This document shows positions 1 to 12,600 of a stretch of DNA of 64,000 bases, piece after piece. The position numbers were made by a program, and so were the translations under genes. The notes beneath the pieces are model-generated. The model saw nothing but the letters and a program-made list of their open reading frames with translations. It was not told the origin of the DNA and made no database searches. Source of the DNA: Trichopria drosophilae (Eukaryota > Arthropoda > Insecta > Hymenoptera > Diapriidae); the NCBI GenBank assembly GCA_030407085.1, contig CM059585.1, positions 1,497,001-1,561,000 on the forward strand. Direction: 5' to 3'. Positions within the stretch are counted from its first letter, which is position 1, and each line of letters starts with the position of its first letter.

Positions 1-610
1 CTAATTTTTCACAAAATCTATAACCTTATTTCTTTCGTTTGAGAAACAAAAAGAGCCATAGAAAAACATTGAAATTTGTGGATGAAGTGTTTTGTAAAAA
101 TGTAAAACAGTGTTGAATATGGAACTACTTATATCGAAGGAAACAATTCAAATCATATAATTCAAATTATATGCAAAAGGAGCGAAATGTTGTAATAATA
201 CGCAAGGTATATCCATGTAAATAATTTATATAAATCGAGCAATGTAAAGAGAAAAAGAAGTTGTTTAATGTAAAGAAAGAGAAGGTAGGACGAGTGAGAC
301 CAGAGTACTGATGAAAGGTGGTGCAGCGGAAGGGTTCCAAAATGAAGGGGCAGAGGCACAATTTAGTTTTTCGATGGTAAGCGGTCCGTAACAGGAAGTC
401 TAGAATCAGTTATCAGAGAGTATCAATATCAAATAGTCACGAAAAGACAGTTCTTCGTCCTGGTACAAGTCAATGTTCGTCGTAGTTCGTAGAGGAGAGC
501 AATTTGTCACCATCAAAGTAGATGGCTGTCGTCAATCAGTAAGAGATTCTTACTTCAATTTTGTGCGAGATACAGCTGTAAATCATGAATTGACGATGTA
601 AGGATGGGTT
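1..610. other. Unassigned 5' stretch
   Basis: No recognisable gene. The interval from about 360 to 605 is less AT-rich than its surroundings and has a 42-codon ATG frame on the + strand (473-601), with no motif and no clear splice context. It could be part of an exon, an old repeat or chance. It lies upstream of the visible CtIP exons, whose N-terminal coding part is missing, but nothing in it resembles the CtIP N-terminal coiled coil. Confidence 0.3.
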
Positions 611-611
611 A

Positions 612-1600
612 TTATGAAAAACTTTTACTAAAATTTTTACTGCTGTCCAAAGTCTCCAAGATGCTATTAACTTACAGAGGGACTTGGATGCCTTAGTTAT
701 TTGGTCTGTGGACAAAAAAATGTCACTAAATTTAGATAAATGTAAATTTATTTCGTTTCATAGAATTTAATTCGTTACCCCTTAGCATTATCATATTCGA
801 TTAATGGATATAATTTGAAATCGGTGTCTGCATTGAAGGATTTGGAAGTGGTTTTCAATAGTTCTTTTAGTTTTAAGGACCATCTACATGGTGCTATTTC
901 CAAAGCGTATCGGATGCTTGGATTCCTCATCAGAAGTACTAAGAGTTTTAAGAATATTAAAACAATCTTGAATTTGTATCAAACCCTAGTACTTCCCCAC
1001 ATGACATATTGTTCGACTATCTGGACCCCATTTACTGATGTTGATTGCGGTGAGTTTGAATCGATGCAACACCGCTTTATTAGATATGCCATGCGGAAAG
1101 TGGGGAGTCCAATGCACTTATTCGATCATGATTACTCCGGTCCAGATATGCGCCTTAATCTTCGTTCTATTAAGTCGGTACACAATTTTCATGATCTCTT
1201 ATTTATGTATAAAATAATAAACGGGATAATAGTCGGTAGAGAAATTTCAGGAATATTTACGTTTAGGAATGTTCCACATCACCTACGAAATATCAGGCCA
1301 ATACGCGAAGATGTTAACCATTATAACTACAGTTATTACTCTCCGGTACCTAGACTTAAGCATGCATGGAACCTATTACCGCAGAATGTACTTCAAAGGC
1401 GTCTACCAGCGTTTCGCACATACGTTTGCAATTATACCAAATTAAATTGTTGATTATTTTTCTTTGTTCTTATATAAATTTTTTATTGTTTATAAGTTTC
1501 AAATGTGTATTTTGTGATGCCATCATTGCATTGTTATTAATTTTGTACAAGGCACAATGAAGTGCCGTTGATCCAAATAAATTAAAAAAAAAAAAAAATA
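612..1600 (+). pseudogene. 5'-truncated non-LTR reverse transcriptase fragment (jockey/CR1-like)
   Basis: This is the 3' part of a non-LTR retrotransposon reverse transcriptase. An open frame covers 815-1453. Continuity with upstream sequence from about 612 (a block like LQDAINLQRDLD, then LNLDKCKF) is lost through a frame change near 765. The frame has the features that follow the FADD catalytic box in jockey/CR1-type enzymes: the thumb block 'LKDLEVVFNSSFSFKDH', 'LPHMTYCSTIWTP' and the 'QHRFIRYAMRK' block. The palm catalytic residues are absent, so it cannot be active. After the stop, a 3' UTR runs into an A-rich tail at about 1583-1600, as expected for an insertion truncated at its 5' end. 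Confidence 0.8.
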
Positions 1601-1734
1601 AAATTACTCGATCATTCAACTAAAGGGCACCGAAATTAATCGCTGTCGAATAATCTAATAAAATCAGGTTTTTATGTAGAAATAATACCTTCTCTTTCTC
1701 TCGGGTAAAAAATTATGTTCAAATTTATAATAAT

Positions 1735-3393
1735 ATGACAACATTCCAATATAATTTCATATTCAAGAACTCAATCTTTGCAGACAATTGTAAATTTGAT
1801 CAAATAATTAAGTCTCAATGTGATGCTGAACTTTTACAAGATGATTTAGATCGGCTCTTTGAATGGTGCATAATTTATTTATTTATTTATTTTAGAATAA
1901 ACGGGAAAAATCCCTTTTTACAAACAAATTTTTATATCGGTGCATAAACAATATAATAAAAATGTACATAATAAAATATATAAAATAAAGAAATGTAACA
2001 AATAACGCTAAAAACTAATAAAATTCATAAAACGTACACTTAATGAGATTAATAACAGAATTATATGGTATATTATTATCAAATAGATTTATAATTGCAG
2101 AGCGAGTTTACTAACGAACACATTCTATGAATCGGAGCATTTCTAACAAAATTGTTGTAACTGAAGGGTAAATAAAAAGGAGATATTTATTTAGAATTAT
2201 ATATGGTTCTTAATGGATAGTTTCGCTCAACAAATGGTAACATTTCGTGTAACGTTTCACAATCCAGCAGCTTCTGAATTAATTTGTAGATAAAGATAAG
2301 ATCATCAACTCGTCTAATGGATCTAAGAGATGGTATTTTGAAATTTGTAGCCATTGAGAGATAATTGTGGTCGTCAAATCTTATGGGATTTCCTGTTTTA
2401 TATGCGAGATAGCGTAGAAATTTATGCTGAACTGCTTCAATTCGATTGATGTTATTTTGATAAAATGGCGTCCACACAGGTGAAGCGTAGGTCAAACCAA
2501 TGTATTATAAAGAGTACATAAAGCATTAGGATTTCTAAAATTCACTGTAAATCGTTTGATAAATCCAAGCGTTTTAGAAGCCTTATTTATCATAGCATCG
2601 ATATGGTTTTGAAAGGATAATTTTTCATCATATAGTACGCGTACGACAATCATCCTATTTAAGTTATCCATGTCTAAATGGTAATTAAAGGTTTCAGGAT
2701 TGGATCTTGTAAAAGAAATCACTGAGCATTTGTCCTTATTAAGCTTTATGTCATTAAGTTTGCACAAATTGTTCACGTATAATAAATCCGTTTGCAGCAG
2801 TGTATGATCTGTAGGGTTCTTGATAATTTTGAAAAATTTCAGATCATCAGCGAACATAAGAGGGATTGAATAACGAATTCCTTGCGTTATATCATTAATA
2901 AATATGAGGAAAAGTATATAATTCTAATAAATGTAAAGTGATGAGTATTACGAGACTCAAAACCATTCAAAGCTTTTCGTGTAACGCTGATGGAGCTATT
3001 TTACAGAAAGTACAAGGAATACAGGACCTAGGCACATTTATTGATAATAAATTGACCTTCTCAGACCAGATAAATCAAGGAAAGGCATTGCGTAATTTAG
3101 GATTTCTGAAAAGGCCATGTGTAGACTTCACGAATGTATTAACGCTCAAAATAATTTACGATGCCTTAGTGAAATCTATACTTATGTATGGATCGGTTGT
3201 TTGGTCTCCCTTCTTTGATGTACACAAAGTAAAAATTGAAAGAGTTCAGCATAAATTTTTAGCATTCTTAGCGTACAAGTTAAAATTAGAAAATCCTACT
3301 CGAACACACGATTACAGTAATATTGCGAATAAATCTGAGTTAAGTTCACTACAGTCGCACCAATTCTGCGCCCGACGTGTGTTTATTGTTTAA
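1735..3393 (+). pseudogene. Non-LTR reverse transcriptase relic split by a nested insertion
   Basis: Two + strand pieces look like one decayed element. The left piece (about 1775-1868) gives the catalytic region (FADN-CKF, then a LLQDDLDRLFEWC block). The right piece (about 2905-3393) continues with NSNKCKVMSITR, then 'IQDLGTFIDNKLTFSDQI' and 'YGSVVWSPFFDVH'. Between them lies a fragment of opposite orientation. FADN replaces the catalytic FADD motif and the frame is interrupted. The order of motifs across the gap is the evidence that the left and right pieces were once contiguous. Confidence 0.65.
1870..2903 (-). pseudogene. Nested 5'-truncated non-LTR reverse transcriptase fragment
   Basis: This minus-strand fragment interrupts a plus-strand relic of the same broad family. 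Reading from 2903 downward it begins inside the palm (LIFINDITQGIRYS, then FADDLKFFK with the catalytic FADD intact), continues to 'LNDIKLNKDKCSVISFTR', and after a frame change near 2493 to 'MTYASPVWTPFYQNN' and 'VQHKFLRYLAYK'. On the + strand, a TTTATTTATTTATTTATT stretch at its left edge (1878-1895) is the reverse complement of a TAAA-type tail, so the 3' end lies there. It is truncated, frameshifted and inactive. A clean target-site duplication is not obvious; a short ATAATT-like word occurs near both edges. Confidence 0.7.
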
Positions 3394-3745
3394 AATCTCT
3401 AATGGACTTATTCCAGTATGAAAAATACGAATATATTTCAATCACGTTTATACCGAATGGAATACGGGCTGCATTCCAGTATTAATAGATTAATACGGAT
3501 CGGAAATAGTGGAAGTTGTCCGCATTTACACGGAATCTCCTTTTCTCGCTTTAAAACGTTGGCCAAAAATAACTATTTACTCGATTTTTGTTAAACATGG
3601 TTATTAATTTTATTTTATTGCAAAATGTATTGTTGCAATACTATGTTCTTACTTTTATTTTCTTTACCTTTTGTTATAAATATTAATATTATTTTATACA
3701 GAGGCAACATGTACTGAACAGATTATTATGTTCGTAACTATTGGG

Positions 3746-3960
3746 CATTATTTATTTATTTATTTATTTATTTATAACGGGCGACAAACGCCTTTTATAT
3801 TATTTTTATACAAAATAATTAACAATGAAGATGCTGATAATATATGTGAAATATTATAATAAAACATAATAAGTTGCAGTTAAATAAGGTAATTTAACAA
3901 AATATATAAACATTTTAAGTAATAGAACTCAACATTTATTAAGAAAAAAAGAAAAGGATT
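3746..3960 (-). mobile_element. 3' end fragment of a non-LTR element with TAAA-type tail
   Basis: A (TTTA)n run at about 3748-3772 is followed by 'ACGGGCGACAAACGCC', closely resembling the run and following bases at 1878-1920. Both look like the 3' UTR and short-repeat tail of the same retrotransposon family inserted in minus orientation. No coding sequence remains. Confidence 0.5.
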
Positions 3961-5151
3961 GATTATAATGTCGAAATTATAAATTGCATTTTGTTAGTTG
4001 AAATAAATACAATACATTACAATAATTTGTTTAATTATTATTCGACTTTTAATTTTATTCGTTTATATTTCGTATATGTGTATCTATAAAAAATAATACT
4101 ACAATGTCATTAAGCAAGAAGGTGCCACCTATGAAGCAGGGAAATTTTAGTTCACACAAAAATTCTATTTATTACTGTAAATATGGTAGGAAGTGAAATT
4201 AATTACTGAAAATAATAAAAGTCAATGAAAATATTCAAAGATATTGGCTAGAAGAGACCATAAATATCTCCAGACAATATACAATGTTACATATAAGATT
4301 ATATATAAGTTTCTGTTGATGTTACGAAAAAAATGTCTTTTTTGTAGAGAACTTTAGGATCGACATATTTTGTCGGAAACACTTTCATGAGATGTATATT
4401 TCTAAAAATGCAAAAAATGGGAAAAATATCGCATTTTGATGTGTTTTAACGTTGAATGTGACCTTAACACCAATTTTTATATGGATATTCGTATTCAACG
4501 CACGAAATTACGTCAGTAAACGGAGTTTCAAAGAGATTGAACGTATGGATCTTTCGCAAATTTTTTGTATTTATTTACCAGAATATATTGTACAATATAA
4601 TATATAAGACAGGTTAACAATTATTATTATTATTATTAACGCGACCTATATCCTGCAGGAGAACAAATCTGTGCACAGGCCTGGTATACTTGACAGTAAT
4701 TATTATAATAATTAAAAAATTAACAAAATTAGATAAATGCAAAGTTGAAATATAAACATACAAATATTAAAACAATATATAAAAATATAGAATGATCTAT
4801 ATTTTTCAGATATATAAATACAATCAGAAATCTCATCAAAAGTACAAAAAATGCTTCTTCTTGTATAAATTTCAATATTTTTTTATGGCTTTTTTGTTTC
4901 TCAAACCTTCAAGAAGAAATAAGGGTATGGATTTTGAGAAATTTTAATTTTGTAACAAATTAGTGTCAAAAATGCTGAAAAACGAACTTTTTTTTGTTTT
5001 TCACTTTATTTCTCATCCAAAATAGTAAGAATTTTTTTAATTACGACTTGACAACTGAAAATGGTCCTCTTAATACTTTGTAAAACTAATTTAACTTTAA
5101 TGAAAAGCATAAATATTTCACGGTTGGTCACAAAGTATATTTTTGTTGCAG
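3961..5151. other. AT-rich non-coding stretch with a TTA microsatellite
   Basis: No coding potential is visible. A short (TTA)n run at about 4619-4639 is followed by a less AT-rich block (4640-4690, containing CCTATATCCTGCAGGAG) that may be the end of another retroelement in minus orientation. The pyrimidine-rich sequence ending TTGTTGCAG at 5143-5151 is the acceptor of the first visible CtIP exon. Confidence 0.4.
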
Positions 5152-6615
5152 ATCCGTCATAAAACAAATGTCGAACGAACTGGCTGATGTTGTGATTAAA
5201 GAACCGATAGTTTGCCCTAAGCAAACCAGTGTACAAGATCTCAAAAATTTGCATGATATACCGGAGGATTCGCATTTGATTGACGATTCTATTATGTCAC
5301 CGAAGATGGAAATCTTTACGTGTGATTTTGAATCCGATGATTTTCATTCTCCAATAAAGTCACCAAGTAACACTATTACACTTTCCAAGACGAGTTCAGC
5401 CTTCTCAGTTCGACAACCATCAAATGTAGAGAACGAATCGAAGACTTCTTTATGCCCCGACAAATCTATTACTAGTAATAAATCTGTTACTAGTAATAAA
5501 TCAGGAACGCCCACCTCCAGTAATAGTGCTGGAAAGTCTGACAGGACTCCTATAAAATCCCCGTTACGTAATATCGTAAACAGTCCTGAAATGGTATTTG
5601 AGAAAGAGGAAACTCCACATAATCGTTCCAAAAATTCTGGAACTTTGAGCTTTTCGTCTTTGTACGGCGGAGAAACGAAATTTGTAAATGGTAAGAGGAC
5701 AAAACAAACCAAGTTGATGCTTCTACCCTCGAACAAGAAGACTGATCTTAGCAGTAAGAGTAATCGTAATGAAAATAGCTTCTGCGACAATAGACTCTGG
5801 AATGATTCAGAATTCCTAGAACATGTAACCGAGCAGTCGAAAAAACCAACAGCGAAAGGGGCTACGACAGAAAGTAAAAGTAAAGCTTCAAGCACAAAAT
5901 GTAAGAGTAACGAATCGATTCATAAATTTATAGATGATATAGACGACACAATGTTTAATGAAATCACAATGTTTCAAGATACTGCTAAATGTAACGGTAG
6001 TTTAAAAAATCCTCCAAAGAAAGATAATTTCGACGGTTTTAATATTGTGAAAAGTAAAAGTTACGACGCTAAACCAGTGGTTTCAAAAATGGATAAGTAC
6101 GAATTCTTGCAAGATCGTCCAGAGACAAAGAAAGCTGCAGAAGCAATGAAATGCATCTCGGAAATGTCGCCAGAACCCATTACGGATATGAACGATACAA
6201 TGTTCGATCAGGTTAACGTAACCCCAATATCCGAATCGTCAAAACTAAGAAAAAAATTATATAAAAAACTGGGAACCGTCGATGATTCCATGCGAACTTT
6301 TAATCCAATAGCTTGTTCAACACAATTTGGTGACCTTTCCGAAACAAAACCTGGTAATTTGGAGAAAAATCAACGTCCGAGCAGTTCTAAAGATACGCAT
6401 AAATTGAAGTTGGACAGAACGAACAAATCCACCAAACGTAAATTCGAGACGGATGCGCAGAATACATTAAATGACGAAACATTCTTCACATTTGCAGAAA
6501 AAATGGATAAGCGACCTACAGACGATCTCAGCGATTTGGAAATAGATTTATCGTACGACAATAAAGAGACGCACAGCCCTCCAGTGAAGAAAGTACTGTT
6601 GTCAAGCTTCGACAG
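5152..6615 (+). CDS. RBBP8 (CtIP): CtIP exon A: disordered Ser/Thr-rich region
   Basis: The acceptor is TTTTTGTTGCAG and the donor is GACAG|GTTGGT. The exon enters with one base completing a codon and leaves with two. Two similar acidic motifs (DDIDDTMFNE and DMNDTMFDQ, plus DDSMRTF) recur along it and may be short binding modules; this repetition is seen directly, its role is unknown. Confidence 0.9.
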
Positions 6616-9600
6616 GTTGGTGTTAACAATTTATTGGTTTCGAAGTCAAATTAATAAAATTATTTCGCAGGATTCCTGGTCGAGAGACGGTCGATCCTGG
6701 ATACGTGTATAAAGAAGATCCGGTTAGGAAGAAATCGGATAAGGCTAGATTGGAAGGACATGATTGCCGAGAATGTGAAAACGTAAGTTATTCATTAATT
6801 ATTATAGTTTTTTGTTATTGCGTTGTAACAAAGTGTTACATATCTACCCCGTTACCCGGTGTATCACCATCCTTTTCTTTCTCCTCGAAAATCCCTGAAA
6901 TAAACCGTCAGCGACCGGTAAGTCGCCATTGCGGCAACCACATTGGATCCCCCTTCCGGTCATTTGTAAAGGAACTCGCCGTCGTGTGATTTTTACGGAC
7001 CCAAAAACTTGTTGTGTATCGGACTGGAATATAGTGTAGTAGTAGAGTATCCGTGTGATTTATTTGCTTTCCACCTCTCCTTAAATTAATTTCGAAAAAT
7101 TAAATTCTAACGGATTATAGCGTTATTCGAGTATTTTTTAACAAGCGTTCAGTTCAGATTTTGATAGAATACTTTGATCGTTTATAACTATTTTAAGTCG
7201 GTTAAACAATGTGTGCAAATTCTTAAAATTACACGTTCATAATCTCAAAACTTCAATTTTAAAAATTCCCTTAAATTTTATCATCCACAGTTGATAAATA
7301 TTGAAAATTTGGTAATATTATCAGGTGTAATATAGTATTTTTACATTGATTAAAATCTAACCCATGTTGAACATGTTGATATTACCATTCAATTAATGAA
7401 AAGAATAAAATTTGTTAAATTACAATGCTCATCGAGAACATTTTTAGCATTCAATGTTCATAACAACAAAGCAATAACAAATCAGATATGTAAACTTTGA
7501 AAAAAAAAAACAAATATCTAAAGTAAAAAAATTATCATAAAATACTGGAAATTTGAGTTCCTTGAAAAATTAAAAATGTAACAGAGATTTAAAAACCATC
7601 CTAACCTAACCTAATCTTAACCCATTAACGCCCAAAGGACACTTTTTTTTTCTTGAATTTCAATCGAGTATTTCGTATCGAAATCGAAGCTCCAAAAAAT
7701 TGAAAGGTCCATGTCCTACTATTTTCAAGGTCGCTCTTGCAGATTCCGAGGTCAAAATGGAGATTCAGCCATCAGGAATTCCAATATGGCGCCGAATTTG
7801 GAAAAAATTTCCAAAAAATTGTGAAATATTTATTTTTATCAATTTTTTTCGAGCCATTAGAATACTGGGATTCTACTGAAACTATGGACAAAGGTTGATA
7901 AAATACTTGAGTTTCAAGAAAAAATTTTACTATTATACCCCACATCATTCTATCGACCTCAAAATGGCGTCCACAATGAAAATTTCTTTGAAAAATTTCT
8001 GGGCGATCTAACCCAAAAACTACGAGCTTTTTTAAAAAAAATGTTAAGAATGAAAAGTTCTTAGAGTTTATCGAAAAATATAATGGAATTTTCTCAAATT
8101 TTTTTGATGACATTTTGAGAAATTTTTTTTCAAATTTTTTTCAATATTGTAATTTATTTACGAAAAATTCTGAAAAAAATATAGTGTTTTCTCTGATGAA
8201 TTCTATGAGTTTTTTGTTCTTTGTAATCTTTTCAAGAAGTTGATAGTTTTCGAGGAAATGAATTTTAAATATTACAGTTCAGGATTTCTTTTTCTCACAA
8301 TCTAGTAACTTTTGAAAAAATCACAAAAAACTCTTAGAATTCATCAGAGAATACACTTTATTTTTTTCAGAATTTTTCGTCAATAAATTACAAATATTGA
8401 ACAAAAAATTTGAAAAAAAATTCCTTAAAATGTCATTAAAAAAATTTGAAAAAAAATTCCTTAAAATGTCATTAAAAAAATCTGAAAAATTTCACGATAT
8501 TTCTCGGTGAATTCTAAGAACTTTTCATTCTTAGCATTTTTTTTAAAAAGCTCGTAGTTTTTGAGTTAGATTGTCCAGAAATTTTTCAAAGAAATTTTCG
8601 TTGTTGACGCAATTTTGAGGTCGTTAGAATAATATGGGGTATAATAGTAATTTTTCTTCTTAAAACTCAAGTATTTTATCCATCCTTGTCCATAGTTTCA
8701 ATAGAATCCCAATATTCTAATGGCTCGAAAAAAATTGATAAGAATAAATATTTCCCAATTTTTTGGAAATTTTGTTCAAATTCGGCGCCATATCGGAATT
8801 CCTGATGGCTGAAACTCAATTTTGACCTCGGAATCTTGAAGAGTGACCTCGAAAACAGTAGGATATGGACGTTTCAATTTTTTGGAACTTCGATTTTGAC
8901 ACGAAATACTCGCTTGAAATTGAAGCAAAAAAAGTCTCCTTTGGGCGTTAATGGGTTAAAATAACTTTTATTTTATGAAATATTAATATGCTACTGTAAA
9001 ATGCCCAAAAACGAAGTAAATACTTTTATAATGTTTGGTATTAGCTTAGAAATGATGTACTATTTAATGTAGTAAATTTATTATGAGAAAAAATGAGATT
9101 TTTAACGTATTCTTGCACATTTTCTTTCGATCGTTAAAACGTGTAAATATCATTAAATAACTCGTTAAATAATGATAAAACACATTGGATGTCTTTTAAA
9201 GTACACAAATAAAGCTTTCAATTGGTGCATTTAGTTTTACTTCAGACGTTATAGTTTCGCAGTTGTCAAATTTTAAAAATGTTAAAATTTGCCATTTTTT
9301 CTTTCGACTTTTAACATTACCAAAGAGTCTAATAAATTTTTCTGTATATTTCCAATTTTTGGCTAAATACTATAATTCAATAGCTTTGACATAGCTATTG
9401 TAAAAAGTACATACGATTTTTTTTGTCAGAGTTACTATTTTTTTGAGTTATCAACTTTTTGCCTTTTTTCAAAGAATTCTGACAAAATGAGGTAAACTGG
9501 CAATTTTCAAAAAATCATAACTCGGTAACAAGAAATCGTATCGACTTTTCATATGAGCCATTTTAAAGCCCTTGAATTGTAGTATTTAGACAAAAATTGA

Positions 9601-12600
9601 CTATATGCAGAAACATTTTTTTGACTTTTTGTCAGTGTTTAAAGTCGAAAGAAAAAAATGGCAAATTTTAACATTTTTAAAATTTGACAACCGCGAAACT
9701 ATAACGTCTGAAGTAAAACTAAATGCACCAATTGAAAGCTTTAGTTGTGTACTTTAAAAGACATCCAATGAGTTTTATCATTATCGTTAACGATTCAGAG
9801 ATACAACACATTATTTGATGATTTAAAAAATTCAGAGCGTTCAGGAACTTTTGGCCGGTAGTGTACATAAAATACTTGTGCAAAATATTTTTTTCTCTGT
9901 TGCTGATGGGTAAGTAGCTGCACTTGATTGATTTATTACACTGGATCACAAAAAAAAAGAACTTATGTCATCCCAGTAAACGAAAACGAATAGAAAGTTA
10001 AAAATACGAATTGAAATGAATTTAAGTGAATTAAAATGAACTAAAAAGTGGATTCAATTAATCATTTTCATGCGTTTTAATTCATTTGAATTCACTTGAA
10101 TTCATTTCAATTCGTATCTTTAACTTTCTATTCGTTTTCGTTTACTGGGATGTGCAAGAAACGCAACTAGGTTTTTTTTATAGATTTTGGGCCGCTGAAA
10201 TAGAATTTGGGAAGAGAATTGGTCCTATGCGTCTGAGTTTTTTATATTTGAGGTTAAAGTGCGAAAAATTCGAATTTTTCTAACACTATAGCAATTTTCT
10301 AAACAAAATTTTAGAAATATTTGTATAAAAAGTCTCTCCGTGCACTGAAACTAAAAAAAATGTAAATATGTCTAAAAATCAGTTTTTTCACAATCTAACC
10401 TCAAATATAAATAAATGTAAACAAGTTGAACAAGTTCTGGACTCTGGATTCGAATAAGCAACCAAAAATCAATAAGAATTACCTAGTCGTGATCAATTGT
10501 ACAGTTGAATTTATTTTCTTGCACAAGATTTGTCAAGTTTTTCGGTAAAAAAAATTTAACACAGTATAAACCTCAGATTTAAAAAATTTCAGACGAATAG
10601 GACCAATTCTGTTCCCAAATTCAGATTTAGCAGCCCAAAATCTATAAGAAGAATCTTGTCTTGTTCCATTTTTACAGCGTACAATTTTTGTTTTGCAGTA
10701 AATGTGTAAATTTTCCTGAAAGAAGCAATTTTTCGCACTTTCAACCTCGAATATAAAAAAAAAAAACAAACATGTAGGACCAATTCTGTGCCCAAATTCA
10801 GATTCAGCGACCCAAAATCTATAAGAAACACCTAGTTGCACGACATAAATAGTTTTTTTTTTAGTCTGGTGTTATTTTTATTGCGTGGTTGATACTTGAG
10901 CTAATTAGTTTTTTCCTTCATAGTATGCACTGGGTTGTGCTATTTTGTTTCAAAGGTGTTGTTTTACTATCTAAGAATATTGTGAAATTCATTTTTTTGT
11001 TGACAATCATTGATTATTTCATTCCTTACATGGTTTCCAGAATAAGAAACGGGATTTTCATATACTCCTTTATGTGACAAAATATAATTTTTTTAGAGAC
11101 TTGAAGGTACAAGAGTTATGAAACGTGACTTCTTTATAATGTAATTTTTCATTTTCCAACACTGAACTGAAATTTTCCTTCCATTCTTCAGATATTTTGC
11201 ACTCATAAAACATTTTAACCATAGAAACATATAATTTCATAATTTTACAATTGCTTCTATAAATGTATCGAATAACTTTTGTTATATTATTGTTTTGATA
11301 CTCTTTAGACATAAAAAATCCATTTACTAAATCACCAAGCTTTTTGATTGGCAGTGTATTATCTTCATAGACAGCTTTTTATGAACAGCGTTAAAATATT
11401 CTGGACCTTCAGAACTACATATACTGATTGTTAAAGTGAATTTGACAAAAAAAATATTTATTTACCATATTATACAATTATTTCAAAGTTTGAAAATGTT
11501 AATCATACGAAAAATATATTGAAATGTTTGTACATAGGTACGTTTTAATATTCGCGTTGTTAATAACCAATATAAGCGACTACATATGGCGTGGCTATAG
11601 GCACCCGACAGTAAAGACTGTGGCGCCTCTAACGGCGCTTTCGGTATTAATTATAGTCGATTAATTGGGGTCGAGAATTCTATTAGTGGGAGAGAGATAG
11701 CACTATCGACCATCTCATTCTCACTAACGGTATTTTTTACTTTGTTAATGTCAAGTTTTACCATTAACTTTTTATAAATGCGGTAAATGGCACTAAGCAG
11801 TGTCGAAAATTAACGCTTTCTGGCACATTCTGCTTATTTTAGCCATCACGTTCTGCTGACGGGTGCCTATTTGATTTTCATGATTCTCTTAGATAGTAAT
11901 ACAAAACATTTAAAAAAAATAGCACAACCCAGCGCATACTATGGAGGAAAAAAATAGTTAACTCAATCATCAACCACGCAATAAAAATAATAAATCGATC
12001 AAGTACAGCTACTTAGAATTTATCAACTATAAGTACCTCTTAAGTAAATATTCTGCAAATTCAAAGGTTAAAGTCGCCGTAAATGAGAATAGTGGATCAT
12101 ATTTGCGGCAAGTATAGGGCCAAAACTTGTAAAAAATCGCTGTTATCTTTGTCTGGCCATATCTCCGAAAAGAAGCAAGTTGACTTATTGAAATCTGATA
12201 GAAAGATAGCTTATACAGTCCTGAAAAACATATCCAAAGTTAGCCGAAATCAAAGATGGCCTTTTTGAGAAATTCCATTTTGAAAATAAAAACTTTTTTT
12301 AGTTATTCACATTTATCTCGACGATTAATTGAATTAATTCAAAATGTGGCAGAGCAGAGTTAACCCTTACGCTGTGAAGAACGAAAACTCGAAAGTGGGC
12401 TCAAAATGTTGCGATGTTTCCGCCCAATTTGAAATTTATGTAAATATGGATATTTATGTTTTCGAATTTGGAGTCAATTTTCAATTATTCAAAATGGCTG
12501 ATCCAATACGGCCGACATTTTTCTTTTAAGTCAAGCGGCCATGCTGAATTTTCTGTTTAAAGTTTAAAAAATTTGTCCTCAAATTCGGATTCAGCGATTC

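Noticed and set aside
5344..5895. 183-codon minus-strand frame antisense to the first CtIP exon
   Set aside because: It is the shadow of a long real coding exon; its Leu/Ser-rich composition is what antisense Glu/Lys/Ser codons give.
7596..7614. CCTAACCTAACCTAATC as an interstitial telomere
   Set aside because: Only about three imperfect TTAGG units; too short to call, and similar scraps at 50720 and 58515 are equally brief.
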